A DNA stretch of 64,000 nt from Nematopogon swammerdamellus (Eukaryota > Arthropoda > Insecta > Lepidoptera > Adelidae): NCBI GenBank assembly GCA_946902875.1, contig OX336343.1:18709596-18773595 (forward strand), read 5' to 3'. A program made the translations under genes and the position numbers. This document shows positions 11,100 to 23,141 of this stretch, piece after piece; the first letter of the stretch is position 1; the number at the start of each line of letters is the position of its first letter. Under the pieces are notes generated by a model that saw only the letters and a list, made by a program, of their open reading frames with translations, was not told the DNA's origin and searched no databases.

Positions 11100-14000
11100 G
11101 GGCAAATCGCACACCGACTGCAACGAGAGATGTAATTTCTCTACTGAGCCTAGTGAACTGACTGATACGTAGGCACTTCGGGATAGAAGGAATAATGACT
11201 AGAATGATTTCCCCATTTTTCTTTAGTAAATTAATGTCCTTTATAAGAATGTCCTCTGTCCGCCGAGCCGTTCGCACCGCAGTCACTCAGCCGCGTGTTA
11301 ATTACGATGTTACTCGTATTTCTATAAACCAAACCAATTAGCTTTAGCCAAAAGTTATTTTTATGTGTCGGAGGCCAAGTGGATAATTTTCGACACTGGC
11401 ACAATTTAACGGATTATCATCATAATTCTCAGTAGATCGGCGTCGCACGTGCTCCGGCCGTGTTCAGTGTTGGCGCGGCCCGTGCCAGCCGCACGGATGT
11501 GACAAATCTAACTTCCTTCTGCTCTAGATTAGGTACCCGCCTCTACGCCCTCCGCGCCGCCGCGCCGCCACTTCGCTACTCACTATATTTATTCACCCGA
11601 GCAAGACCTGAGCAATTTTAGCGAGAACATTTTAATTTTGAATTAATATTAGGTTAATGTGACACAAAATTTTTAAACAAGTGACAGTTCTGTTGAATAA
11701 AAATGTCATATTTACATTTTAAAACGTCTTAAATTTTATTGTAAAGGGCTAAATTTAATATTTTAAAATCCCTATATATTCACTCCATACATATTGTAAA
11801 ATTCTAATTCATTTCATTTTATTTCAATAAAATAAATACCTGAATACTTTAATTTACACATGAACATGAAAATATACACAATACACAAACTATAACTACC
11901 TATCAAATTAAATAGACAAATATAACTAATTAAAAAAGAAAAAAAAAAGCGCTAAATGAAACAACAAAGAATTGTCCGCGATGACGGCATCGTAAAGCGG
12001 GCGGGTCTCATCACACCACAACATGAATAAAACCATCTCGTTAGACCTGTTGCAAGAACCAGACCCGGTACGTACTCGAGTAGGCTTCATACTCTATCAG
12101 ATGCAACGCGTAATCGAAACTTCGAGTAAAACATAAGTTGATGCACTTAAAAGCTTTAAAGGTTCAGAAGGGAAATTAAACACAGAATTACATAAACACA
12201 TTCTCGGGTGCTATGAATCACCACTCGGGTGATTAATGTATTGCGGACGAACCTTTTGAATCTCCCGTAATGTAAATAAACAAGTACAAAAATAATCACA
12301 CTACGCTGGCTTCACCACACACTGTTACTACTGACCGTTATCGGCTTTCACCGATGGACAATAACCCTGTCTACATTGTACAGAAGGCATCCGGAGCAAT
12401 CGATGCGTACTCGTATACAAGAGAAGATATCTGTTTCTCGGAGTTGTAGGTTGAGGCCGGCGAGTTTTTGTATGACGAAGAATTTCCTACAAACAGCCAG
12501 AGCCTTCGACGAGTCTCGACGACGACGGACGATGGACGGCGGCGGCCGGCGGGGCGGTCACTCGCTGACTCAAGCCGTACTAATGCATTTATGGACGTTC
12601 AGTTGGACCAAATTGGAGAAATCATTCGTTTATGGCCCGTCTCTTAAGTGCTAAGAGTACGTCTATAAAATCGGAAATATCGAAAAGATCGTAACGTGGT
12701 TACTTCTCCATCTATGACTACTAACATTACTAGCATCATTTAGCGCTCGGTTTCTTTACGTTTCTTCGTCTAATCTTCCATGTTTCGATTTGTGTTGTAA
12801 TACTTAATGAAATTTGTTCCCGGAAGTTTCAGCTTTGGTTGAATTTGATCCAATTTCGACAACGCCGCCGCCGATGCGTCCCAAATAGTTGAAGTAACAA
12901 TAGGGAGTTTAGAAAGCGCAGGGGAAGCATGCCCCGGCGCGGAGGCTGGCCGGCCGCCAGATCATCTGACCTTAGACAGTTACTTCTTCGGGACGGCTGC
13001 CACGACACGAGGTTTCACAATCCTTAGCGGAGTTACTTGGCCAAAGAATACTGGTCTCGATTCACACATTGTTCTTTTGTAGACAAATCGTATACATAAT
13101 CTTACATAGGACACTAAGGAAAAACGTTTTCTAGATTCAAAATCCTGTGAAATCGCTTCCAATAATTGCATCAAACATTTCTCTCAAGTAACTGGAAACT
13201 ACGCGCAAAGTAGAACATCAACGAATGTAGATCAAAAGCATTGTACTTAATCGCTGCGCACACACACGTGCGATATTTCATCCAACACATGTGCGCGAAG
13301 CTAAGATAGAGGTGTAACTACCAGTCTTGGTCGAACATCGAGAATAAATTCGGCCCCACAGATTATAAATAGCCAGAAACAGGATTGTCATAAATTGCAA
13401 ACATTACCTTGTTACCAACATTTAGTCGGCACGGCATGCCTTCCACAGTCCACTTCCCTCAATTCCGGGCACATAAAAAAAGAAGAAGAATACGAAGCGA
13501 CAACTATCTACTGATGCAGGTATTATGCAAGGGAAGATCCAAGACAGGAAACTAAGACCCGGCCGGAACGCGCCGTATGCCTTGGCTAAAGAACCTGAAC
13601 CAATATTCGAACAGCAACAGCGCGCGGACTCTTCCTGGCTGCTGTCTAGAAAAGGGGGAGACCGCATTAATAGTAGGCAAGTTTCGTCAGAAGATAGGAC
13701 TCCACTTGTAGCAAACAGAAGATACGTGAGTAAACGGGTATAACAAAGGTAGAATCATATTTCGAATACCGTCTTTGTCAACTAATTTTCACGTCCTCGA
13801 CAAAGTTGAATGGATCGCCTGCAACTATTTATTACCATATACTCGACCCCCAGCGTGTCGTGTCTCACGAACTGAACATCTATTATGAAACGCAGTATTG
13901 TCGATTCAAAAGACCTCGGCAACGCGTTTCATTTCGTCAATTGGATTAAAGTGACGCCTTTCGTTCACATTTGATCTGATGTGTTGACATACGGCGTGTT

Positions 14001-14104
14001 TTCGATTTAAATGAGATAAATAAAACATTATTACATTTAAAAATATCCCGTTAACGTTTGACGCAAATTATGGTGTAATAAAACAGATTAAATGTTTGCA
14101 TATA
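11100..14104. other. Unassigned sequence
   Basis: AT-rich from about 11590 to 12000, with CpG-rich bits at 11440-11575, 12530-12560 and 12860-12960. I see no exon, RNA gene or mobile-element end that I can support. Confidence 0.4.
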
Positions 14105-14340
14105 CTAGGTCCTTCCACCGAGTCATGCGCAGCAGGTGGGCAAGTTAACTATCAAACAGCAACCTTTCTTGCTGTTTGATACTCTTAGTTAACTTGTCCT
14201 AATACATTGCTAAAGTGCTTGTCGGTATTGTGCTGTAATTTACAAGAGTACTTGCAGCACAACGCCGATTACTCTGCTTACCCCCATGGTCGGGATACAG
14301 CGTGTGGTATGTATGTATGTATGTATATACTAGCGAACAG
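14105..14340 (-). repeat. Lepidopteran retroposon tail fragment
   Basis: Its reverse complement aligns by eye with 47130-47345: both have a CATA-rich start, 'CACACGCTG.ATCCCGAC', 'GGGGTAAGCAGAGTAATCGG', a 'TTGTGCTGCAAG' hairpin and 'CTGCTG..CATGACTCGGTGG'. This copy contains an extra inverted pair around 'AAACAGCAA' (about 14150-14180). It is a fragment of a dispersed family; no coding part remains. Confidence 0.65.
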
Positions 14341-15345
14341 GAAAAGAAAAAGAGGGAAATATTTTCGGAATTAAAAAGGCACATTAACGATAAGGAATAA
14401 TTTAATACATGGATGAATATTGGAACGAACGATAAGGCAGTAAACAAATCGGAAATCATAGAGGAAGTTGTGTTGATTAAACAAGTATTGGAGGTAAAAC
14501 CTCCAGTGAATGAAGCAATATACAACAAAATTAACAGATATTGCAAATATTAGAGAAACTGCTGGGAATCAACGCGACGAGACGTGAGGCAATCGCCGGG
14601 AAACCGCTGAGGAAAATTTATAGGCTTTCAATAGACACTGTAAGCGATGCAATGAGATTTACTATAATTCATAACATAACTTTTATGCTAGAAATCATAC
14701 ATTATATTTTAGAAAGTAGACAAAAATGAAAACGACACGGACGATTTGACGACGCGGACGACGACGATGTCGATGATGAAAACGATGTCTTTGAACAGAC
14801 AATCTTGAAACTATAATTATCACAATTTACCTACATACACATTATGTATGTGTACAAACATCACGTCTGTTTCCCAGTGGAGTAGGCAGAGACAACGGAT
14901 CTCCAATTACCTAGCTTGTCGATATTGTGACTGGTTCTAGCACACATCTAAACAAAATGAAAAACATATTCGACGCCCTTTATGGCGAGTCTCGGTTTTT
15001 ATTGCCGAATCGATACAGGCTCCGTCGTTCACCTGCGCTGCCAGGTCGGTGGCCCAACAGCACACATGCAATCTTTATTTATAACTTTCACTGAACAGTA
15101 AATCCTTGGAAGTTGCTCCTTAGGTATTGTCAAAACTACTAAATCTTCTTTCGTTCTCTAGTTTCTTGTTACTAGTTCATGAGCGCGGAAATGACTTATA
15201 TGCACGCGAAGTGGATTAGTTCAATTATACCTTAGGGGTTTTGGTGTCTAGGTGTTTATTTGGATAATCAGGAGAATTTCTGGAAAAATATCTAAGAAAT
15301 AAGAATCATATTGACTATTACCAGACAAACAAGAAACTTTAGTTA
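14341..15345. other. Unassigned sequence
   Basis: AT-rich, with a GAC-rich run at 14733-14780 and no recognisable feature. Confidence 0.4.
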
Positions 15346-15673
15346 AGAGCGTTCCGTGCAATATGACAGGCGACGCTGCTGCCACTCAAGTAAATAATAT
15401 TATATCTCTTAAACAAAGCCATAACTGGAAAAAACAAGCCATGAAGTTGTAGTTGATTTTGATTATGATATTCTAAGATACTGGAAACAGTTTTGTATTG
15501 CTCTGATTATCCATAAACATAATAACGGATTACGGTGTCCATCTTAGTATATCATAATCAAAATCAACTACAGCTTCATGGCTTGTTTTTTCCAGTTATG
15601 GCTTTGTTTAAGAGATATATATTATTTACTTGACTGGCAGCACCGTCGCCTGTCATTTTGCACGGAACGCTCT
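15346..15673. mobile_element. Hairpin MITE, about 125-bp arms
   Basis: The left arm (about 15346-15471) starts AGAGCGTTCCGTGCA and the right arm (about 15548-15673) is its near-perfect reverse complement. The loop is about 75 bp. The arms differ by only a few substitutions and small gaps, so the insertion is fairly young or kept by arm-to-arm conversion. No coding capacity. I cannot define a clean target duplication (TTAA at 15343-15346 has no right partner). Confidence 0.75.
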
Positions 15674-18600
15674 GAAGGCTTGCCGCGCGGACGGGTGGCA
15701 GCAGCGTCGGTGCTCTCCTAGCGTGTAATGTGCAATTAGTGCGTGCTGCGCGCGCGAATGCACGTGCACGGCTTGCGGTCGCGCCCTGCTGCACGCACGC
15801 GCCGCTGCAAGCTGAGCCGGCGCCACTCTGGTGAGCTAACCTCTGCTGTTTGTTACTCTGCTCGCTGCAGTAGAGCGAGCTCTTTTGTCACTCGATGTCG
15901 AGATGAGTGATTTCCACGTGGCCAGACTTTTGTCACGAATACGCTTAACGGTTCCGCTAACGGGACAGCGGCCACTTTAATGATTCATGGAAATTATTCA
16001 AAACCTTCCGTGAAGCGAACAGTTTGAGTAAACTTTAGACTTGAAGTGCATCAACGCATCTCGCAAAAAGATGATCTTTGCGGTCTTTTCCGATAGAAAT
16101 TATTCCGTCTACAAGCCAGATTGTTAGCCCCTCGGGGGTGAAATTCGCCATTCAAGAGTCATATCATAAGCCACACAAACGGGCGATTGCATAAAATGAG
16201 TTACTTTTAATATGTTAAGTATATAACGTACAATGAAAAAGTATGTAAGTGATAGAGCTAGTGCTTTCAGATGGCAACCCTCTTCTGGATTCTTCCCGAG
16301 AAACCTCTTGATTCCCGGCGGGGTTGGGGCGCGGAGCGTGGGGTGAGGCGGGGTCGAGGCGGTGGCGGACGTTACGTACGGCAGCCGGCGGCGGCAGCCG
16401 CGCAGACGCTCAAATGCTAAAGGGCACGCCACTAACGTATTCAAATTGGGTCGACGAACTGTGCGCTTGGCGCGAGGGGTGTGAAGGTTGCGGCGGCGCC
16501 GCGGCGCCCTCCGCGGAGAGCGCTCCCGCACCCCCCGAGCCGGACGGGCGGGCGGGGGGAGCGCGGCCGCGGGCGGCGGGCGGAGGCAGTAAATATTGCC
16601 AGCGATCGTATACCGAGCGGCGCTGATTAGAAAGTAAGTTTATGGAACGCTTTGTTTGAGTTGGAATACGCAAAATAAATGAATACGCGCAGAGCGACTC
16701 GCTAGTTGTCGGATTGTTTTTGCGTTAGTTTAGTCAGGGCAGTTGGATATTTTAGTTTAACAATTTGAATTTGGACTCATTTCGGAATTTTCATCGTGAA
16801 CAACTTTTTTCTAGAAATGCCTAATAAATAGTATTTATGGTTGTGCATCAATAAACCAATGTTTCTTAATCAACAACAAAAAAAACTTCCATAAAAAAGG
16901 TAAAAGATAGGTATTCGAAAGAGCCCGAAATTCAGCGCAATGCAGGCCACAAGATCCCAAATATTTTATTGAAGGCAGCTGAATCTACTCGGAGTCCGCA
17001 GCCTCCTTGCTAGTCCCTCCCTCCCCGCTATACACCACTATACTCGCCGCGTGTATCGGTAATTTGCCCGAGCTGGCTCTCGAGCTGTCCCGTAACTAGG
17101 CCGGAAGGGAGCGGACGGGCCGGAGATTTACCGGTCCAGCAGCCGGAAGTGCCGCTACACCGAAGGCTACGACGACGACGCCCTGCAGCGCAGGGAACGG
17201 ACGGAACGACGCGCGCGACGACAACGAGACGGCCCGGTTTGTCCGTCGGCGCCGGAGGCCGGAAGACGCCCGATCGACCCCGGTGCACTCGGTCTCGCGG
17301 TGTTTTGGCGTAAGATAAACCTTGTTTGGAAGTAGACGAGGTTGCGAGTTTATGATATTGCTAAAAGAACGAAGCCTCGATGGGGTATGGATACTCTCAC
17401 GGGCAGATTCTGAATAAATTGAAGTTCCGTATTGAATCAAAGTTTCCGGGACTCTTACGATCAAACTGCAAATTTGCAAGTGGCGGCGCGTCTCGGCACG
17501 TAGGCGAGCAGAACCGAATGCCTACTTTGTGGATAATACTAAAACATACTGTCGCACGTCATCGCTGCCGCCCGGTGGGCACAGGATGCAGCCAGGACAT
17601 CCACAAATAGTCGGCCCTGACGGGAAACTCCCTGGAAGCATTAGTCTGCTTTCACCGCTGCTGTCTCATTCATTAGCTTTGTGTCTTGATAATCGCCGTC
17701 ACAATACTAGATCGAACCGATAGACAATGATATCGGAGTTAACGAGCACCCAACCGACCCAATAGATATACATTTGAATGGACTGTAATATTTCCTTGGA
17801 TCTTTTTAAAATGTGTTTATCACGTGGCACACGGCAAGTATCGTACCATCCCGTACGACACAAATGGCCGCACCTACTTAATAAAGCGAAGCTGAAAGCC
17901 ACTTTAGATAATATTTCACATGGCGTCGAACCGAGCAACATATATCAAACTTATCGAGCCGAGAGGGCGCCCACTGCCGACCGGGCGCGAGCATCGCCCG
18001 CGCTGCGCCCCGCCACGCCAACCGACACAAGACCGCCATTTCTCAGCCCACCCACCCACACCAACTCACTCGCCAGTTCGCTTGATACCCCCAAATTCTA
18101 GCCGCATCGCACTTGCTTTCGAAAGGGAAAAACTCCCAACGGAATTAAATTTAATCCTAATGTTGAAGCAAGGACTGGTGAGACTCCTTTCTATCTCAGT
18201 GGGTGAGAAAATCGATGAATAGGTATGGATTACTACAAAACAGCTACTCTTAGTAAGAATGATTCACTCACCTACGATACGAATGAATAGACTACAGCCG
18301 CTTAATAAAAAGGGAATTAATGCAAAATTAACGTAGCACAGCTTGACAATGGTATTCCAGCAGACTTAATGGAGGAACACGCGAAAGAAACCACCATTGT
18401 CAATAGAAATTAGACGTTTTTTTGGTAATTCAGCAGGAGATATTCCAAATTGAAAGACAGAAGAGAAGTGGAAAGAGTTCCTACGGAAACAGTCCAGATA
18501 AATCGACGTAACCGCTATTTGCTTCCAAGGAACTCTTCAAAACTGCGGAAGTACGTACAGGGATTTAGGATTAATGGGTGCTGGCGGAAGCCTAGCATTT

Positions 18601-20727
18601 TATGAGAGAAATCGCATGAATAATGGAGCCACGAAGATTTATTTGTTGCAATATAATCTAACTTGCATTATATTATGGGAACAAAAGTTTTGATTAAGGC
18701 CGTGATACAGCGATACCATTCCGGTCATTGTATCCTCAGGGATATAAAATGAAAACTCACATATTTTCAAAGAAAATTCAAAGTTCGACAAGATATAGGT
18801 GGCAAAACTTCGCTGTTCTTCGCCAAATATCATCGCGCCCAACCCCGTCTTCGATATTGTGAAGGTCTTGAAGATATACTTAATTATTATAGGTATTTAT
18901 TAATTATTGTACTCAACTTTCGTCGACGATAAAGCTTTTAATATTGTTAATAAATTTTCCAGCAGGAGTGACGTTTTACAAGTTACGTATCGGACACATC
19001 GCGGTTAGCGCCGGTTATGTAACGCGAGGGCACGTAAATAGCATTAGGTACCTGCGAATTGATTAACAACAGCAGTGCGCTGACCGGCCTTACAGATAAA
19101 ACATCATCCGCTTCATCAGACTTCTTCAACTTGTTACTGTTGCTGGAGGACCTTAAGTTCAAAATCCTTTGGAGCTGCGAGGACAGGGGGTCGCGTTTAT
19201 TGAATATAAACTCTAACCATATGACGTAAAGTGGATTACGATATATTATATCTATGTTGCCCGCAGCAGTTGCGTTACGAGCGCACCTTGGTCGGAGTGC
19301 GGTGCGGCTGCTCGACTGGTCGCATGTCTGCCAGAATATGAACATGACAGCAACACGCTATGTTCGCCTCGAGCTTGATAAGCTATACTGTGGAAGCAGA
19401 CTTAGTGGTGCAGTAGTGGGTGCAGTTGATATGATTGAGCTAAACTTTGTAGATGTATCTCGTGCTGGTTTGGTGAAATCAATGTGCAATTTATAAAATT
19501 AAATGACAGATAATAGGAAAAATTAAAAAGAAAACATATTTTGAAAGATGTTGCCATAAGTATAAAGATAGTATCCAGGAAATTATCAAAATGTACCATG
19601 ACACTCACTCCGTTTGCAGATTGCAAAGGTCCAGATACCAAAAACTTAAAGGAGTCACTAGAACACTGAGAAAATGTCACTTTAATAAATTTAAAACAGA
19701 AAGCTTCTGTATTTTTTTATATGTTTCTCACAAGCGGGTGAATTAGTTTGAAATGGTAATCAGAATCACGCTAGGCTAGTGTAGAATAGCCAGTGCGAAC
19801 TTGTTTAAAGGTCTACAGAAATGATTCAGCAGCTGTCAGAGGTATGTTGAAATCCGCCGAATGCACAGAGTTGCCGCAGTTAATAGCAGATACTTAACTA
19901 AGTAAGGCTTAATTGCTGAAGCCACTGCGGAGTAGTGACGGGCGATCCTAAAGTATTCAGGGCAGCCTTTGAGTGGCCCGCTAATTTGCAGCATAGCTGG
20001 CGAGCAATCAACTTCTAACTATGTAAGTATTGCAAGTGTTGCAACGTAGGAGATTAATTTAAAATACCTTCATCAATATGGCAACACTAGCACAGTAAAT
20101 ATCCAGTAACCGAATAAAACACTGCTTAAACATGTTCCACATTAGACCAATGTCAAACGTCAGGCGTTAGATATTCAAATGGCAAAGATATTTTTCACCT
20201 CGTAGGCAAAGTAAGGATAGTCTCAAACAAAACTGCATAATTGGTCTTGCATCAGACGTAATTTTTTCTCGTGGACACGCGAAAGGTTTTACGTATCTCC
20301 CAGATAATAGGAAAAAACTAAAGCCACGATCTAATCCTTGTAGAAATCTAATGTCGGCCTATTCAAGTCCCCAAAACAGGCGCGATTTCGGGGGCAGTGG
20401 TGGGAACTAGACCCTAGAACGTTTCCTAGATCACGGCGTGTCTAGGCAAATCAGTGCAGTAATTATTATTATTGCAAACGGGACTGGCTGACCCACGATT
20501 CATTGGCGATATACGTAAAGCCGTCGGCGGATGTGATTCGCAGTTCGTTCGCCACGTGTGTAGCGAAATCGGGACGACTTCGAGGGGCAGTGACGTGTGT
20601 AGAGTAGCAAACGATTTTACCCCACTACCAACCAATGCGGTGATAACGGATCTGATTTTAGGGACGACGTGAGTAGGCCGTCTATTATATTATGAATGTA
20701 AAGTACCTTTATGGTAATATGATATGA
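15674..20727. other. Unassigned sequence with several CpG-rich patches
   Basis: Patches rich in CpG occur at about 15680-15830, 16310-16620, 16980-17290 and 17950-18070. They contain overlapping open frames on both strands (for example 16124-16531 minus and 16324-16626 plus), which is what GC-rich DNA gives by chance. Spacing within 2.4 kb could mean a promoter or 5' exon region, but I find no splice or start context that decides it. 18100-20720 shows no feature, apart from an unidentified 67-codon minus frame at 18639-18842 ending in AACAAATAAA. Confidence 0.35.
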
Positions 20728-21395
20728 AGAGATCGATTCCGCTTAGTTTCGGCAGCTGCTCCTGTAACAAGGAAAATGTAATCATTAGCTTTATATTCCC
20801 GCAATAGGAATTTTTTCTCGCCAGCACAACTAATTTATATTGTACACATAGTAGATTAGGTCGGTGATGGAATAATGTAGTTTGTAGCCACATTTGGGAA
20901 TGCAGCCCCCGGTATCTGTTGGCGTCCTTGGTATCAATACAGTCTTGTGGGAGACTCACTGATCGTCTGGAGTCACACAGACGATTTTTAGGGTTACTCA
21001 GTCAGTTCTACAGGTACTATCATGGACGCTGCTCGGAGGAACTTGCATCCCTTATTCCTTTCCATCCAACCTCTACCAGCATTCGTCGCAGACACTGTAC
21101 ACTCTTTTGTTGTTGACATTGGGCTTTTGAGAATATAATAAAATTTATCCCATCGATTGTCAAAATCGCTTCTTTGTCACACCGCTAGGGTGTGGAATTG
21201 TCTTCCGGTGTTTCCCGAATCCTTTAACCTGGATGTCTTCAAACGTCGTATTAACAGGCTAGAAAGCCTATCAACAGTCCGCAAATCTGCGGCAAGCGTG
21301 GTTTCACAAGGAGAGATATTTTGGGTCTGTCAACTGCAGCATTGCTCACTCGGCACAGCCACCCATGTTTATTTATTTATTTATTTAGGTAAATT
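20728..21395 (+). pseudogene. Second Jockey/CR1-like LINE, ORF2 C-terminus and 3' UTR
   Basis: A longer 5'-truncated non-LTR element. Readable blocks in order: NFFSPAQL (about 20810-20835), CSHIWECSPRYLLASL (about 20880-20930), FYRYYHGRCSEELASLIPF (about 21007-21065) and HTARVWNCLPVFPESFNLDVFKRRINRLE (about 21178-21265). These match the end of Jockey/CR1-type reverse transcriptase proteins. Stops in the first part and a frame change near 21110 show that it is dead. The 3' UTR ends in TTTATTTATTTA. Minus-strand copies of the same tail lie at 45109-45253 and 54764-54940, but their ends are poly(A), not TTTA repeats, so the 3' end differs between copies. Confidence 0.75.
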
Positions 21396-21763
21396 CACAG
21401 TGCATTTACAATGTTACATAGACATAAAAAAATGGGTACTAATCATTGATTTTATAACCCTGTCGGGACAGATAGACCACTCCATATAACAAATTTGGTA
21501 ACGTTGTAAATCGTAAAACCAACAGAGGGCGTTAATAATTTTTCTTGATGTTGTCGTAAAACAAACAGGTGGCGTTAATGTTTGTTAATACTTCTATACT
21601 AAGGGCGCTATCTAGTTGAAATACAACATGTATCTAGGTACCTTTAATTGTCACTAGGCTGTAGAATTACTGCTACTAGACAAAAGATGGCGCTTTCATT
21701 TATATTTATAAAGAACATTATTTATGTAAATTCCAAAATTTTTAATTATATTTGAATAATAAA

Positions 21764-21819
21764 ATTATGACAATTTACAATTAAACTAACACAAGAAGTG
21801 TTAGTTTAATTGTCATAAT
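21764..21819. repeat. Imperfect hairpin, 22-29 bp arms
   Basis: Left arm 21764-21792 and right arm 21798-21819 pair with a 5-nt loop; the left arm carries a small internal duplication (TTACAA) that the right lacks. Confidence 0.8.
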
Positions 21820-21920
21820 CAAATTAAATAAAATAAAAAAATGTTTTGAAAATTATTTGGTATACGGAACAAAATATTATTATGATTGTAATTTCCTGTT
21901 TGTGCGCTTTTAATAGATAG

Positions 21921-21981
21921 ATCCACACAGAGCACGGAATACCCCCGCGCGCGCGCGCGCGGTATTCCGTGCTCTGTGGAT
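21921..21981. repeat. Palindrome with (CG)n centre
   Basis: Arms read 'GAGCACGGAATACC' and 'GGTATTCCGTGCTC', flanking an alternating CG run of about 17 bp (21944-21960). Only two small asymmetries interrupt the symmetry. Alternating CG can adopt Z-DNA in general; whether it does so here is unknown. Confidence 0.85.
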
Positions 21982-22069
21982 AGAACGTATTTATTTAGTT
22001 GAACAGTTAAACAAATACTCGTCACTCTTCATTCTAATAATGTCAGCATTGTATGTAAAAAAAAAATAT

Positions 22070-23141
22070 GAAAACTGCCTTAAAAAATTTATGAAATTAA
22101 AAAAATCGAACCCTAGAGTTGAAGGCGGTGCTAAAGAAGGCTACACAAATCACAAAGGATATCATCCACGCATGTTTTCTTTCATGTATCATTTTTGCTT
22201 GCTTTAGCACCGCCTTCAACTCTAGGGTTCGATTTTTTTTATTTCATACATTTTTGAAGGCGGTTTTTATATATTTTTTTAAATAGTTTTTTATTTCACA
22301 GTTTTTTTTGGAATTTTTTGCTATTAATGTACTCGGCGGAATCGCTCGACCTTCGGCCTCGCGATTCCGCCTCGCTTTCCAATCTGATCTCGACCAAATT
22401 AAAATGGAACCACGTCATGGTTATCCCCTTTCAAACAAAAAAAAAGAATTTTCAAAATCGGCCCACAATAATTGACGGAGTAATCGCGTAACAAACATCA
22501 AAAAAAAGAAAACATACCGTCGAATTGAGAATCTCCTAGGTCTAAAGTAAATTGCTCGTGATGACAAATTCAACGAGCCCAAACACGATGGGTTTATCAT
22601 GTGTAGTTTAGGAGTTCCTATGGCCACCTTCCGTCTCCATCATCAGACCAGCTCGATGGTACTCGTACTCGTATTATAATATATTAAACGCATCTGGCCG
22701 GTCGGAAAAGATTTCAAATTTAGAATATTCATGAAACAAGGGTCCGAATATGAATGACAATATCGATTCATGTATTTCAATACAATGACAGAGAAAATTT
22801 CAAAATATTAGGTACCTATTCTACCTATTTAATACTTTTTAGTTCTAGTTTATTTTTTTTAAGTCGGTTTTATATTTTTAAAACAATATTACATAAAAAA
22901 CAATAATCGAAATCGAATAATCGAAATCGGTTGAAGTGGTACAGAATTATTCGCCATGTGTCAAACTGCAAATTGCTGAAAAAGCCCACATCACAAAAGT
23001 TTTGCTGAAGGTAACCACACACCAATAGTATTTTGTTGCTTTTTCATAAACCGCTCAATCAATTTCAATAAAATTTCAATGGGAGCACCTCTGAAGTATG
23101 ACCTACCAAACAAAAAAAGAATTTTCAAAATCAGCCCACAA
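22070..23141 (-). repeat. P repeat, copy 1 (palindromic dispersed repeat)
   Basis: This segment, in reverse complement, matches 33760-34700 plus 35418-35895. It begins with a long hairpin (22072-22330; arms contain 'CGAACCCTAGAGTTGAAGGC'), then a small GC-rich hairpin with stems GGCGGAATCGC/GCGATTCCGCC (about 22333-22370), then AT-rich sequence including GAATTTTCAAAATCGGCCC. The order is the same in copy 2. It stops at 23141, where a piggyBac-like element begins. No coding capacity. Confidence 0.75.

Larger units (their letters stand above)
21396..22069. other. AT-rich spacer with two palindromes
   Basis: Between the LINE and the P repeat. It contains the palindromes at 21764-21819 and 21921-21981, and four scattered related words of the form 'ACA.A.GG(T/C)GC' (21520-21540, 21565-21580, 21603-21612, 21684-21695). 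I see no gene. Confidence 0.45.

Noticed and set aside
10867..11172. Arg-, Ala- and Pro-rich frames on both strands
   Set aside because: Composition artefact of the GGC/GCC tracts; at least four overlapping frames are equally open.
16124..16673. 100-135 codon frames on both strands
   Set aside because: GC-rich patch with mutually overlapping frames, no motif, no clear splice sites.
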